IMG/VR virus record: IMGVR_UViG_3300036791_001402
Coordinates: 1-63,760 of that record
DNA: 63,760 bases
Source of the DNA: a virus
Reading direction: 5' to 3' (one strand)
Shown: one piece after another, positions 41,301-50,385 of the stretch
Layout of the letters: every line of letters starts with the position of its first letter
Numbering within the stretch: position 1 is the first letter of the stretch
Translations under genes and position numbers: made by a program
The notes under the pieces: model-generated
What the model was told of the DNA's origin: nothing
The model's database searches: none
The model's input: only the letters and a program-made list of their open reading frames with translations

Positions 41301-41429
41301 AGTGTTCGTCGCTTCGCTACAACTGGCGCGGAGACCACCAGCGGATGCACGCTTCTGATGCCTTGCGATAACGCCGGAGACGTTCGGGCACCTAAGAAGT
41401 GGGGCGATCTCTACGTGGAGGTTCAGTAA
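38397..41429 (+). CDS. Large tail-tube/stabilisation protein with PA14-like insert
   Basis: The 1010-residue protein begins with DFHGIDTVHPPDALVPGKFP, the opening of phage tail-stabilisation proteins that organise the short tail. Between about 410 and 530 sits a PA14/GLEYA-like beta domain (GNLFIPQAGTYHFQMTYKDA and TYPIEIDYDYWYHSDRTLQL), which usually binds carbohydrate. The C-terminal 350 residues read as a beta-propeller-like repeat with FSTERGW and DGIEISPGG. It is probably a tail-gate or nozzle protein. Confidence 0.7.
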   Translation: MATTTKEFVRDKAGEKLDFHGIDTVHPPDALVPGKFPYAKNIRRYLKGAVIGRMLLTAPVETLPAAVHSIRRLNDLTPAGPVGGYQLIEGAADKLYAGATQVATGLSGKSLSLIPFRPNTSVQPWMYVGDSVKMLKVRSDGLCYKMGIMEPQTAPDITTNNSVTSESGLYFSAQSIPWTNAGGVNPDHNYGHTNKNDGRPPVIIACSVPGASLVVTVTGSATVNGATHAPGDAGSVTSAYPGQFVLGGSASIIVAAFTDGAGNVLPAGGKYPSVVSIGASATLTVPPGALQLQVGINSSGNTFNANGGNFTLGWTMTVSAVAPVTSLVGSVMAYYWGDSPHSGPVATYIWGNPSDTGGSSSYYRTISDAAGSLAGTSLLFDTLPGGGSPSAPFMWSTVNASGIESGTIPLFSPALEPEGYQDFNCCIVGNLFIPQAGTYHFQMTYKDAVMWGVGNGATWSGIHTITGYYGQTMTVVSELPLAGNAVGGTGTRATMTVDITFPGPGTYPIEIDYDYWYHSDRTLQLMISPTPGATPGIPPPLTKNVREQVQYRYVYRSTATGAQSNPSPASTALELAVVANQVVSYFSSDPQVDVVDYYRIDLFTADYTYIGTGPNDNAGAGGTNTPIVDELLDTELGNKLLEYDNFEPFPSIDLPRKGTVSINSGFVSWNSGDGFNTRWLPGTVMLIGSPNSVPYILSTRPLNATQLLLTGVPDGDNLRYEIAEPLLAAQPLPYLFGPTDNINFIFGVGDPLRPGTLYWSKGSNLDSAPDTNQMDVTHPSEPLQNGCMAAGRGVLFSTERGWVILPNFFNAQATAEGTIGSTWTLQETGITRGLYMPRCLAMDGGGNVFFRAKDGIEISPGGMGSKSITDEDVYNLFSHEGSTPGPVMLAGHVMFYPPDDTKPDAQRLSCARGYLYYDYQDINGNSSTLVFDIAAMGWVVDQYQWPVAVHALEEGPNINTTLAGCTDGSVRRFATTGAETTSGCTLLMPCDNAGDVRAPKKWGDLYVEVQ

Positions 41430-42316
41430 TGCCGATCGTCGGTCCCCTCGACATCAACGTCCTGACCGGGCTTTATAACAACAATGTCGCCGAAACCGAC
41501 ATGTCTACCACTGTTTCCACAACGGAAGGGCGAACTGCGATCGTGATCGATTTCAAGCAGGGCGCCGGGTTGATTTCCCGCGATCTGGAGACGACCTTCA
41601 CCTGGCCTCTGACAGCCGGGACCATCCTGTACATCTGGCAACCCTCAGTTTTTCCCTTGCCGGAAACGACGACTAACAGGGCATCGGACTGGACGGATGG
41701 CGGATCGCCGACGGAGAAGTTTATTCAGGGCTATTCGATCGAGGCGGATTCTTTCAATGTGCCGAAGACTCTGCAACTCCAGTCGGCGGACGATCTCAGC
41801 ATCCACACCTTCAACGAAACGCCGGTAGCCTTCAATGGCCAGAGCCGGAAGGTGTTCTCATGTTCGCCGCCCTTCATTGCTCATTCGGTGCGCCGGTTGA
41901 GCGACGACGGGGTGCCATGGCAAGTGTTCAGTGAAAACCTGATCTTCGAGCCTTTCCCTGAGGCGGCCATGGCGTGGCAGACGGAACTAAGTACGCTGGG
42001 GATGGTGGGCTGGGCGCATTTGAGGGAAATGAATCTGGCCCACATCTCGACAGCGGACCTGACGCTGATCCTGACGTTTGATTCCTGGCCCACGATCGTT
42101 CTGAGCATTCCGAACTCCGGTGGATCGCAGCAGAAGGTGAAGGTGATGCCGCCCATCAACAAGTGGAAGCTGATCGCCTTCGGGGCGACCTCGGCGCAAC
42201 CGTTCCGTATCTTTGTGGAAGACATCGAATGCAAGGTTGGATTCTGGGGCCGGACGGTGCAGTACGAAGTCCTGCATCCATTCGGCGGTCAATCGAGTGC
42301 CGGAGCGGTGGTGTAA
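41429..42316 (+). CDS. Hypothetical tail protein
   Basis: The ATG at 41429 overlaps the previous TAA. The 295-residue beta-rich product (MPIVGPLDINVLTGLYNNNV) has no recognised domain, but its place between tail proteins suggests a virion role. Ribosome site GTGGAGGT. Confidence 0.65.
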   Translation: MPIVGPLDINVLTGLYNNNVAETDMSTTVSTTEGRTAIVIDFKQGAGLISRDLETTFTWPLTAGTILYIWQPSVFPLPETTTNRASDWTDGGSPTEKFIQGYSIEADSFNVPKTLQLQSADDLSIHTFNETPVAFNGQSRKVFSCSPPFIAHSVRRLSDDGVPWQVFSENLIFEPFPEAAMAWQTELSTLGMVGWAHLREMNLAHISTADLTLILTFDSWPTIVLSIPNSGGSQQKVKVMPPINKWKLIAFGATSAQPFRIFVEDIECKVGFWGRTVQYEVLHPFGGQSSAGAVV

Positions 42317-42838
42317 ATGCCTAGCCAGACGCCAGTCTCATTCCGGTTTCCCTTCGATCTTGATGGCAAGGTCGATCCCGAAGTGGTACAGGCGCACCGC
42401 TACGCCTTTCAGGGCATCCTGGACCTGAACAATGCGGTGACCTCGCTGAAGTCGCAAGTCGAAGGATTGAAGACCCCGACGACGGCACCGCAAAACAATC
42501 TGGCTGGCGTGCTGGCGGAGGTAGCCGGGACCAAAAGATTCGTGTCGGGTTTCGGGTATGTGAACAACCAGAGCGCCGCGCACGAATACATGACCACCGT
42601 GCGGGATCTGGGAAAGCTGATCGTGTTCAAACCCGCAGCGCCGATGGTCGTGACTCTCGATACGGGGATCAGTCCTCCCTGGTTTTCTCTGATCACCAAT
42701 CTAGGGACTGGCGATGTGATGCTGGTTCCACTCTCGGGAACGATTAACGGAAATCTATCGGCGATCATAAGCACCGGGGGATTTGCGCTGGTGTTCTTCG
42801 ATGGCGCCAACTTCTGGGGAGTGGGAACGCTGACTTAA
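42317..42838 (+). CDS. Hypothetical tail protein with short coiled coil
   Basis: This 173-residue protein has a helix near residues 25-50 (AFQGILDLNNAVTSLKSQVE) and a C-terminal beta domain (APMVVTLDTGISPPWFSLIT) resembling a tail-fibre tip. It starts right after the previous stop. Function unknown. Confidence 0.65.
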   Translation: MPSQTPVSFRFPFDLDGKVDPEVVQAHRYAFQGILDLNNAVTSLKSQVEGLKTPTTAPQNNLAGVLAEVAGTKRFVSGFGYVNNQSAAHEYMTTVRDLGKLIVFKPAAPMVVTLDTGISPPWFSLITNLGTGDVMLVPLSGTINGNLSAIISTGGFALVFFDGANFWGVGTLT

Positions 42839-42874
42839 TTTAGGGGTAGAATCGGGCGTAACCGGAGGTACTGA

Positions 42875-43468
42875 ATGTTCGGCATCGGAATGGGTCCAGA
42901 CAGCAACGAACAAAATGCCTTCGGGGCGCTCAAATCCGGGGCCGGATTCGCGACCGGCCTGGGCGAAAAGAATTTGACGACTGCGTCCAACTTCATGGGC
43001 GATATTGCCAGTGGCGATGCTTCGAGAATCACGCAGGCGTTGGCCCCGCAGATCAGCGCGGCCAAGCAATCGGCCCAGCAGAACACTGCGACGGCGGCCC
43101 AGTTCGGCACCCGCGGCGGGGGCACCGGAGCGTTCACGGCCAGCACTAATGACCGGATCCATGCGGGAATCACCAACCTGATCGGAAGCCTGACTGGTGG
43201 AGCGGTTTCAGGACTGGGAACCATGGGCGGAAATCTGATGGGTCAAGGCCTGACTGGAACGCAAGCCGAGTTCGGAGAAGCTAACACTCTGCACCAGCAG
43301 AGAATGGCTCAGATCAACGACATCTTCAGCAGTGCCGCAAAATTGGCTGGTCCGGTGGCGGGAGCTGTGGGAGCGGGATTCGATGCGTTGTCGCAAGTCC
43401 CGGGAGACTTCTTCGACAAGGCGGGTAACTTCATGGGACAGTTCAGCGGCAGTCCCGGGGCGAACTAA
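42875..43468 (+). CDS. Gly-rich putative internal virion protein
   Basis: This 197-residue protein is Gly/Ala/Thr-rich (TASNFMGDIASGDASRITQA), with amphipathic helices and glycine-zipper-like segments (LAGPVAGAVGAGFDALSQV). Such proteins are ejected with the genome in podoviruses. Ribosome site GGAGGT. The assignment is by composition and position. Confidence 0.6.
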   Translation: MFGIGMGPDSNEQNAFGALKSGAGFATGLGEKNLTTASNFMGDIASGDASRITQALAPQISAAKQSAQQNTATAAQFGTRGGGTGAFTASTNDRIHAGITNLIGSLTGGAVSGLGTMGGNLMGQGLTGTQAEFGEANTLHQQRMAQINDIFSSAAKLAGPVAGAVGAGFDALSQVPGDFFDKAGNFMGQFSGSPGAN

Positions 43469-43480
43469 GGAGTACCGGCT

Positions 43481-45172
43481 ATGAGTTCGTGGGGCCAAAA
43501 TTTGATGGAAGGATTTGCCGACGCTGCCGGTGCCAACGATGTTGTGCAGCGCATGGAAGATCAGAAAACCAGGGCGCGTTTCTGGTCGGACATGCAGCGC
43601 AACAATGAGTTGCAGCAGAACCAACAAGCCTCGCTCAATCTTACTGGCGCATTGCGAACCGGTCTTCACCCAGAGACTGGAGAACCGCTCACGCCTGAAG
43701 AAAAGCAACAGTTCACTCAACAACTAGGCTTGCTTGATGCCCGGAACAAGGATCTTTTTAATAACAGTATTCCGGTGAATGCGGTGGGGCCGAATGTTGG
43801 TGCCGCCCTGAAGACTATGCCGCCGGAGACACCCTCCACGACGGTTTCTACGGGTGGGATCACGACTCCCACGGGAACCGTTCCCGGGACGCCTACGACG
43901 GTGACTCGGCCGCCTGTGGTGAAAACTCAGGATCAGCAACTGGGGGATCTTCGCAGCATGGCGCGGACTCAGGCTACGCCTCTCCCTCCCAACGAGTTTG
44001 TAGACTTACGGCGAAAAATGATGCTGGCAGGTAAGTCTCCCCAGGAGATCAACGAAGCCGTTAACGATTTGATCACCAGAACGACGACCTATAGAGGCTT
44101 TGCTCAGATGAATAAGCCGGTTTCGCTCACCTTGGATGATGGAACAGTGGTGGCGGGATTTGCCGATGAGCGTAACGCGAGATATCTTGATGCAAACCAA
44201 AATGAATTTCCGCCCGGGGTTCATCCAATGCTCACCGGCACCACGACAAAGGCTACTGCGACTCCGCAGTCGTGGATTGACAAAGATGGCAACTCGTTTA
44301 CAGCGATCTACAATCCGACCACGAAGCAATTTGAAGATCTAGCCACTAATAAACCCATCCCGGCAGAGAAGTGGCAGGGAGCCAAAATGGACCTCACCCA
44401 GAAGATGCCGTTCAAAAAGGGTTGGGGCCGGGACGAAAATGGGAAGCTGTATTCCTATCGTCTCGATGCGAACAATCAGGAAGTAAAGGATTCGCGGAAT
44501 TTCAACGACCTTCCTCCGGGGTTTGCGGGTGCAGGTATGGTTACCACCACTCAGCATCTGACTTTCGATCAGGACAACAATCCGGTCTTCTACAACACCA
44601 CCAGCACTAGGACGCCCACAGGCAGAGGCGGGGGCGAGGGGCCGGCTCCCACGACGGCACCGGGAGCGGGGACTCCAACCGGAGGTGCTGCCGCTCCGTC
44701 TCTGCCCAGCGGGACTCTGCCGGTCGGATTTAAGAAAGCGAATCCGGTATACAACAAGGCTTTGAATGATTACAACGAAGCTTTTGCGACCGACAACTTT
44801 GCGCAAAGAGCGTTGGTCTCGCAAAATCCTGTGGAGCAACGCTCTCTGGCCATAACCCTGGCCCGGACAATGGGTAAACGTTTCAGTCTGGCAGAGCTGT
44901 CGCAGTTCACCACCAAGATGGGAGTGGAGAATAGCGTTGAAGGATTCATCAAGGGACTCGAGAGTGGACAGATGCCTACAGGGGTTCTTCAGTATCTCGT
45001 GCAAACGGCTCATGACTATATGCTCACGAAGAAAGCTGAACTAGATGTGGCTCGAGGATCTCCCGCACCGTCTGCTGTACCATCTCCAACTGGCGGCACA
45101 AACGCACCTCCGCCGCCGACCGGTGGTGCTATCGTCTATCCACCCGGCTACACGCCTAAGGCAAAGAAATAG
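43481..45172 (+). CDS. Putative internal virion protein
   Basis: The 563-residue protein has helical N-terminal segments with Gln/Asn-rich coiled coil (NNELQQNQQASLNLTGALRT), a Pro/Thr-rich linker (about 105-150), an internal domain, a second Gly/Pro linker (about 380-420), and a helical C-terminus. This mosaic is typical of podoviral ejection proteins, but no domain is recognised. Confidence 0.6.
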   Translation: MSSWGQNLMEGFADAAGANDVVQRMEDQKTRARFWSDMQRNNELQQNQQASLNLTGALRTGLHPETGEPLTPEEKQQFTQQLGLLDARNKDLFNNSIPVNAVGPNVGAALKTMPPETPSTTVSTGGITTPTGTVPGTPTTVTRPPVVKTQDQQLGDLRSMARTQATPLPPNEFVDLRRKMMLAGKSPQEINEAVNDLITRTTTYRGFAQMNKPVSLTLDDGTVVAGFADERNARYLDANQNEFPPGVHPMLTGTTTKATATPQSWIDKDGNSFTAIYNPTTKQFEDLATNKPIPAEKWQGAKMDLTQKMPFKKGWGRDENGKLYSYRLDANNQEVKDSRNFNDLPPGFAGAGMVTTTQHLTFDQDNNPVFYNTTSTRTPTGRGGGEGPAPTTAPGAGTPTGGAAAPSLPSGTLPVGFKKANPVYNKALNDYNEAFATDNFAQRALVSQNPVEQRSLAITLARTMGKRFSLAELSQFTTKMGVENSVEGFIKGLESGQMPTGVLQYLVQTAHDYMLTKKAELDVARGSPAPSAVPSPTGGTNAPPPPTGGAIVYPPGYTPKAKK

Positions 45173-45174
45173 TC

Positions 45175-48165
45175 ATGGCTGATCCACAGACTGCAACCGC
45201 TCCCGCACAACCGCAAGCTACCGGAGCCACGTTCGATCCGTTAGGGACTGTTCGGACTCAATATCCGGCCATGAAGGATGAACCTGACGAGGACGTTCTC
45301 AACTATCTCGGTCAGCCATCGAACTTCCGTGCCGCGTTTCCGAAGTATGCCCAGATGCCGGATGAAGACATCAGGGACTACGTCGACACCCAGCGCCATC
45401 AGATGTATGCCGCCAACCCGGGCTTGCTTGCCGCCAATCCCAACCAAGAACCCACCTATCCAATGACCGGCCCCGACAAGAAAACTGTTTACCAAATCCC
45501 CTACAACAAGGTGGGCTACGCTCTCGGGAATGACTACGCGGCATCCGCAGACACGCTGCAAAAGTTCGCTGCCTATCAAGCGGCAGATCTCGCCAATCCA
45601 AACGTGCCTCACGGACAACCGCAGTTAACGTCCTGGGCTACGCCGGAAGGCAAGCAGTTCATCGGCCAGCCGCAGACTCCGTATCAGGACATCCCCGCTT
45701 TCCAGAACCTCGGCACGAGGATCAACAACTGGTTCATGAACGTGACCCAACCGACTCCCGACAATCCCAACACCACAGCTCCCGCCAACGCCACGCCTCA
45801 ACAGGCTATCGATGCGGCCTGGAATGCGGGGGCGAATGCGTTGAACGTCGGGGGCAACATTGTCAAAAGTTTTGCGCGTGGGATGTACGGACTGGCCGGA
45901 ATGCCAGCGCAGGTCTACGACATAGCCACAGGGTTGATGTCGAGCGATCCGAAGGTCTCCGAGGAGGCGGAAACGCAACTGCTGGCCATGCATCCCGGGG
46001 CACAGGCCTATGACCTCATCAAGGAAATCGACGATGCATTGAGGACCGGCACCCAGCGCAAGGAGATGGTTGAAGACATCATCGGCAAAATCTTGAGCAT
46101 GGGGGCGAGTGGGAAAGTTATCGAAGGGGTCGGCAACGTTGGCGACACCGCACTGAACACCGCCGGAAAACTTGTTGGCAAGGTGCCGGGAGTTCGGTCG
46201 GCACTTCAAAACGTCTCCGGTATCGGCACTTTTGTTGTGAGAGAGGGAGTGGAGGCGGAAGCCGCCAAGGCAGCCGCTGCCGCTGCTGCCGTGGATCAGG
46301 CCAATGTTGATGCCGTCACTGCGACGAACAAGTACAACCAGGCACAGATTGACGAAGCCAACGCTAGGAACGACACGGAACGTCAGGCGGCGGCACAGAA
46401 GACTGCGGACGCCAAAGTTGAGGTCGATAAGGCCAACCAGGCAAAAGTGGATAAGATCAGCGCGAAGAACCTGTTAGATGAAGAGCGATACAAAGTCAAC
46501 GTGCAACGTGCTCAGGAAGCCGCCGACCGGAGGAATCTGCAGGCAGGTCTTGATGCCCAGAACACGCATCAGCAGACGGTAGCCAAAGTCGAGGCCGGGA
46601 ATCAAACCGCCCAGCAGAAGTATGAAACCGATCTTGGTGTAGCCCAGGAAATAAACGCACAAGCGGAGAGTGTTGCCGCCGAACGGCAACGACTGGAGGC
46701 GGATCATGCTGCCAGTTCGCGGGAATACAACCAGAGGATCGATCAGGCGGAAGTAAACGCCAAGGCGGCCAACGATGCGGCATGGGATGCGTTTCGCCGG
46801 AAGACTGCCGGGGCGGAAACATCTCCCGGCCCCATCGTGGATGCCATCCATAACACCATTAGCTCTATGGATCCTCCCGATGTGGTGCAGTTCAAGAAAA
46901 TTCTCAAGGAGACTCCGCCGCCACCTACCGAAGTGGAGAGACTCAAAGATGAAGTCGCACAAGGGGCAGGGGCCAAGGACTACGCCAGTGCGGATAAGAA
47001 AGTTCAGAAGATGGCCGATGAAGCTGTCACGCAGATGCAACTCGATCCTGACGCAACCAACGACTATGCCCCTGTCAACGGGAACCGGTTGCATGTGTGG
47101 AAGACGCAACTTGAGTATGCTATCCGCAAAACGCAGGGCAATGTGCAGTACGGCATCGGCAAGGTATTAGATACGGTGCGAGATACCCAGAATCAGCTTG
47201 CCGCACAGGCGGGGGCCAGTCCAGAACTAACAACCGCCCGGTCCTTGCATGGTCCCTACAAGGACACCTTTGTCAATTCGCCCAACGAGCCGCCCACTGT
47301 CGCGAGTTCCCTCAAGAGGGACGTCACCCCCGAAATGGTTAAGGCAGACAGTCTTGAAAAACGATTGGGCATGGCTGGTAACTATGATCCGCAGATTCCT
47401 GTGCTGGCTTCGCATATCCAGACTGTTGAAGCAAATCTGAAGGCGTTGAAGGATATCAAGCCTGTCGCTCTGCCGACTCCGCCGACCCCGAATGTGGCGC
47501 CCGATTATGTGGCTCCCCAGCCCAAACCGCCCAACGTCGTTAACCCTCCGAATTACCAGACGACCTATCAGCCCAAACCGTATAAGCCGGACGTACAACC
47601 CAAGCTGGTCGAACCCAAGGTGACTACGCCGGAGGAGCAGGGCGGAGGCCAGCCGCCGTATCCCGTTCAGGATGTGGACATTACCGCCATTGAGAACGGG
47701 CTTTTCAGAAAGACGCAGGTAGCTTTCAACAAATTCAATAAGTTCACGCTGCAGAGGTTAGTGAGCAGTCCCATCGGTGGTCTGCTTGGGGCCGCCGCCG
47801 GATATTCGGTCGGACATCCGATTTTAGGTGGACTGGTGGGAACGGCGGCAACGGAATACGCAATGAATAGGTTCCCGCACCTTCTTGAAACCCCAGGATT
47901 CAGGGATTACCTGCATCGTATGCCGGGCGAGGACGTTGCCATTCTGCAAAGGGTCGATAACGCTCCGCGAATCCAAATCATCAATAGTCTGAATCAGGCC
48001 ATAAGCCAGGCCGCCGCTCAGGGCAACCCCATCAAGGTCTCGCCAGACCTGGCTCTGTTTCTTGCTCAGGGAGCTGGAGTCGGAGCCGGGAACGTGACAC
48101 GCAACCTGCAAGCCATCCGCGACAAGCATGTGCGGGAGATGAGGACGCCTCCTCCGGTGCATTGA
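45175..48165 (+). CDS. Large coiled-coil internal virion or ejection protein
   Basis: The 996-residue protein is the largest helical protein of the block. Residues 365-560 form a long Ala/Gln/Asp-rich coiled coil (AAAVDQANVDAVTATNKYNQ and following). A Pro-rich linker (about 760-830) precedes a glycine-zipper membrane-active segment (about 860-900, LLGAAAGYSVGHPILGGLVG). Long helices plus a membrane-inserting segment fit an ejection protein. A tape measure is less likely because no tail-tube block is present. Confidence 0.62.
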   Translation: MADPQTATAPAQPQATGATFDPLGTVRTQYPAMKDEPDEDVLNYLGQPSNFRAAFPKYAQMPDEDIRDYVDTQRHQMYAANPGLLAANPNQEPTYPMTGPDKKTVYQIPYNKVGYALGNDYAASADTLQKFAAYQAADLANPNVPHGQPQLTSWATPEGKQFIGQPQTPYQDIPAFQNLGTRINNWFMNVTQPTPDNPNTTAPANATPQQAIDAAWNAGANALNVGGNIVKSFARGMYGLAGMPAQVYDIATGLMSSDPKVSEEAETQLLAMHPGAQAYDLIKEIDDALRTGTQRKEMVEDIIGKILSMGASGKVIEGVGNVGDTALNTAGKLVGKVPGVRSALQNVSGIGTFVVREGVEAEAAKAAAAAAAVDQANVDAVTATNKYNQAQIDEANARNDTERQAAAQKTADAKVEVDKANQAKVDKISAKNLLDEERYKVNVQRAQEAADRRNLQAGLDAQNTHQQTVAKVEAGNQTAQQKYETDLGVAQEINAQAESVAAERQRLEADHAASSREYNQRIDQAEVNAKAANDAAWDAFRRKTAGAETSPGPIVDAIHNTISSMDPPDVVQFKKILKETPPPPTEVERLKDEVAQGAGAKDYASADKKVQKMADEAVTQMQLDPDATNDYAPVNGNRLHVWKTQLEYAIRKTQGNVQYGIGKVLDTVRDTQNQLAAQAGASPELTTARSLHGPYKDTFVNSPNEPPTVASSLKRDVTPEMVKADSLEKRLGMAGNYDPQIPVLASHIQTVEANLKALKDIKPVALPTPPTPNVAPDYVAPQPKPPNVVNPPNYQTTYQPKPYKPDVQPKLVEPKVTTPEEQGGGQPPYPVQDVDITAIENGLFRKTQVAFNKFNKFTLQRLVSSPIGGLLGAAAGYSVGHPILGGLVGTAATEYAMNRFPHLLETPGFRDYLHRMPGEDVAILQRVDNAPRIQIINSLNQAISQAAAQGNPIKVSPDLALFLAQGAGVGAGNVTRNLQAIRDKHVREMRTPPPVH

Positions 48166-48167
48166 CC

Positions 48168-49130
48168 ATGCAACCCAGCGCCGACAGTCTCCAGTCCCAC
48201 GACCGTTGCCCCCGCAAGGCCTTCTACGAAAAAACCTGGGTGCGGCAGACGGTGTCTCCGCTCCACGCCCTCTACGCCGCGGTCGAACATGGGCTGACCT
48301 GTGAGGAAAAGGATCCCGGGATCGCGGCCGGCGACCGGATCATGACTCTGGCCGCCGAACGGGGACTGGCCGTTCCTGCCAACGACCAGTACACGGTCGC
48401 CGAACACTATGCCGCCCTGGCCGACTTAATTACCTTCACAATTCGCACTGGCGCCCCGTGGAGGCGTCCAGAGCCAGTCAGGGTGGGTAAGGCCGTCTGG
48501 GAGCCTTCCTGCTTTCTGGCGGCCTCAGGAGCGCGATTAAAGCGCATTGTATTAGTGGATCGCTGGAGCGATGAGCGGACCCTCTCCGAAAGCCATTCCT
48601 GGAAATCGGTGGGCGAGGCCGAAGCCTACTGTCTGCCCATGACCCAGACGGTGGTGGTGATCGGCCAGCACCGCGAAGGCCGGCGGCATTCACCCTGGTC
48701 CAAGGCTTGGATCCATCCGGTTGTAACTTCCCAAATCAGAATGAGAAAAAGGTCGGGAGAACCCTTCAGCGGGAAGTGGCGGCAGATCTGGCGCGAGGAT
48801 GAGGACTACAACCGGGAGACGTGGCTCGAGGCCATGACCTCGGACGGCATTCTGGGCGACGTGCTTTTCGAGACCGAGGTGCCGGTGCCGGAAGGCGCGG
48901 GAGCGGGGAAGATCCGGCGCCTGATGGAGCGCAAGCTGATGGATGTCGAAATCACGAAGGTGCTGCCCGATCCGCGTCCTTCGGTCTGCGACTGGCCGGT
49001 TCCCTGTCCCTTCAACTGCTGGAGCTTCGAGCAGCCGTCGGAGCGCAACGGGTTCGTGCGCCTTAGTGAATTGTCGGAGAATCGCCTTCGAGTTCCCCAA
49101 ACAGATCTCGCAACTCCAGAACAAGTTTAG
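48168..49130 (+). CDS. RecB/Cas4-like protein with N- and C-terminal cysteines
   Basis: The ATG at 48168 is preferred over TTG 48162. The 320-residue protein opens LQSHDRCPRKAFYEKTW, the first motif of RecB/Cas4-like PD-(D/E)XK nucleases. It ends with CDWPVPCPFNCWSF, a place where these enzymes bind an iron-sulfur cluster. A usual ExK is not obvious (SESHSWK lies at its place), so it may be inactive or noncatalytic. Similar proteins occur in other phages. It is the last gene of the plus-strand block. Confidence 0.62.
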   Translation: MQPSADSLQSHDRCPRKAFYEKTWVRQTVSPLHALYAAVEHGLTCEEKDPGIAAGDRIMTLAAERGLAVPANDQYTVAEHYAALADLITFTIRTGAPWRRPEPVRVGKAVWEPSCFLAASGARLKRIVLVDRWSDERTLSESHSWKSVGEAEAYCLPMTQTVVVIGQHREGRRHSPWSKAWIHPVVTSQIRMRKRSGEPFSGKWRQIWREDEDYNRETWLEAMTSDGILGDVLFETEVPVPEGAGAGKIRRLMERKLMDVEITKVLPDPRPSVCDWPVPCPFNCWSFEQPSERNGFVRLSELSENRLRVPQTDLATPEQV

Positions 49131-49485
49131 TTACGGCACGTTTTGCCTCGGTTGAGTGTTTATCGGCGCGTGCGGCAATTGCGTCTATCCGTTTTGCGTT
49201 GTTTCTGCGGATCAGGTTCAGGCGTCGGGTGGTGTCTTCATAGAGGATTTCCATCTCCTCGCTATGTTTTCGCGCCTGATTTTTCTGGCTTCGTTTGCAG
49301 GATTCGATCTTCCTGGCCAGTTCTGTCAGTTCAGCAAAAACGGTTTTAAAATTTGTTGCACATACTGCATCCACTCGGTTGAGCTTGTTCTCAACATCCT
49401 CCAGTCGCGTGTTGCCGAAATGATGTGAAATGGGCCAGTTCCAATCCAGACGGCGGATGAGCTTTGTGTCGTTGTAGCGAGGCAT
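49063..49485 (-). CDS. Coiled-coil protein
   Basis: The start at 49485 (MPRYNDTKLIRRLDWNWPIS) follows TTGGAGGAATTC. The 140-residue protein is a long coiled coil (about 35-130, ELARKIESCKRSQKNQARKH). Its end overlaps the convergent upstream gene by 68 nt. Function unknown. Confidence 0.68.
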   Translation of the reverse strand: MPRYNDTKLIRRLDWNWPISHHFGNTRLEDVENKLNRVDAVCATNFKTVFAELTELARKIESCKRSQKNQARKHSEEMEILYEDTTRRLNLIRRNNAKRIDAIAARADKHSTEAKRAVTKLVLELRDLFGELEGDSPTIH

Positions 49486-49513
49486 AAAGAATTCCTCCAA
49501 GGTATAAATTACC

Positions 49514-49870
49514 TCAGATGGTGGTGGGATTACCACTGGCCGGATCGCTTACCCGGATTCGATGGGCGAAAAATAATTTATAGGTGTGTTCACAATGGCG
49601 GATGAAGAAGTGCCGTTTTCCCATATCGGGCCACTTTGCCACGCCCAGAGCATCGATTACATGAACCAGCAATCCATCAAGATCCTCAGCGTCCACGTAT
49701 CGCTTGCAGGTCGCGCAAGCCGCCCAGTAGTCGTAGCTGGCCAGCGCCGCATTCGTTAGCCCCTCCGGGGTCACAAACATTATCCCGACGTCTTTAGACG
49801 CGGAATCGAAGTCGCAGCACTGGTAGCGATGGACCACGTTGGGACTGCTGCAGAAATCACACTCGTCCAT
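49514..49870 (-). CDS. Conserved phage zinc-binding protein
   Basis: The start at 49870 (MDECDFCSSPNVVHRYQCCD) is chosen over a longer one. The 118-residue product has CDFC and CATCKRYVDAEDLDGL, four cysteines in a pattern I know from phage hypotheticals. A helical and a beta segment lie between. Function unknown. Confidence 0.7.
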   Translation of the reverse strand: MDECDFCSSPNVVHRYQCCDFDSASKDVGIMFVTPEGLTNAALASYDYWAACATCKRYVDAEDLDGLLVHVIDALGVAKWPDMGKRHFFIRHCEHTYKLFFAHRIRVSDPASGNPTTI

Positions 49871-49880
49871 TGGAACCCTA

Positions 49881-50177
49881 TCAACTTTCCTCGCCCTGCA
49901 CCTTGCCATCCTTGATCACTTCGATCATTGGATGGTGGGCGCGACCACGCTTCTCGGGTCGTTGTTGAGACTTCTTGATCATGTAATCGAGTAGCTCTGG
50001 AGTGAGATCGTTTGCATGGGCGATAAGCTGATCCTGCAGCCATCCGGCATCGGGCGTGTATGCGAACAGGACTTCCTTGCCGGGACTGTGGGCGAACTGT
50101 CCAGCCTTCACCGCCTCCAGATTCTCCGGTTCCAGAATGATGATGTGCTGCCCGTTAATGGTATTAAAGTAGAGCAT
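49881..50177 (-). CDS. Hypothetical protein
   Basis: This 98-residue protein (MLYFNTINGQHIIILEPENL) has a GGAGAA ribosome site. Beta start and helical end. It overlaps the next upstream gene by 14 nt. Function unknown. Confidence 0.7.
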   Translation of the reverse strand: MLYFNTINGQHIIILEPENLEAVKAGQFAHSPGKEVLFAYTPDAGWLQDQLIAHANDLTPELLDYMIKKSQQRPEKRGRAHHPMIEVIKDGKVQGEES

Positions 50178-50385
50178 CCCGTTCTCCTTGCCTTAACGAT
50201 GAGGGACAGTGGGTCACCATCCCGCCCTTGCGCTCCACCCACACCTTGAAGCGGTCTAGTCGCGCCCCGATGAATTTCTGGAATACCGGGGCAGCGTTGG
50301 TGATCACATTGCCGGTGACCACCACCCCGGCGCAGATCGATCCCAGAGTGACTCGATAGGTTGACTCACTGTAGGGACCGTTCAT
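50164..50385 (-). CDS. Hypothetical protein
   Basis: This 73-residue protein (MNGPYSESTYRVTLGSICAG) has a start that shares one base with the upstream stop (TGATG). A hydrophobic stretch (VTLGSICAGVVVTGNVIT) is followed by a basic segment, giving a small beta protein or weak membrane segment. Function unknown. Confidence 0.6.
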   Translation of the reverse strand: MNGPYSESTYRVTLGSICAGVVVTGNVITNAAPVFQKFIGARLDRFKVWVERKGGMVTHCPSSLRQGERDALL

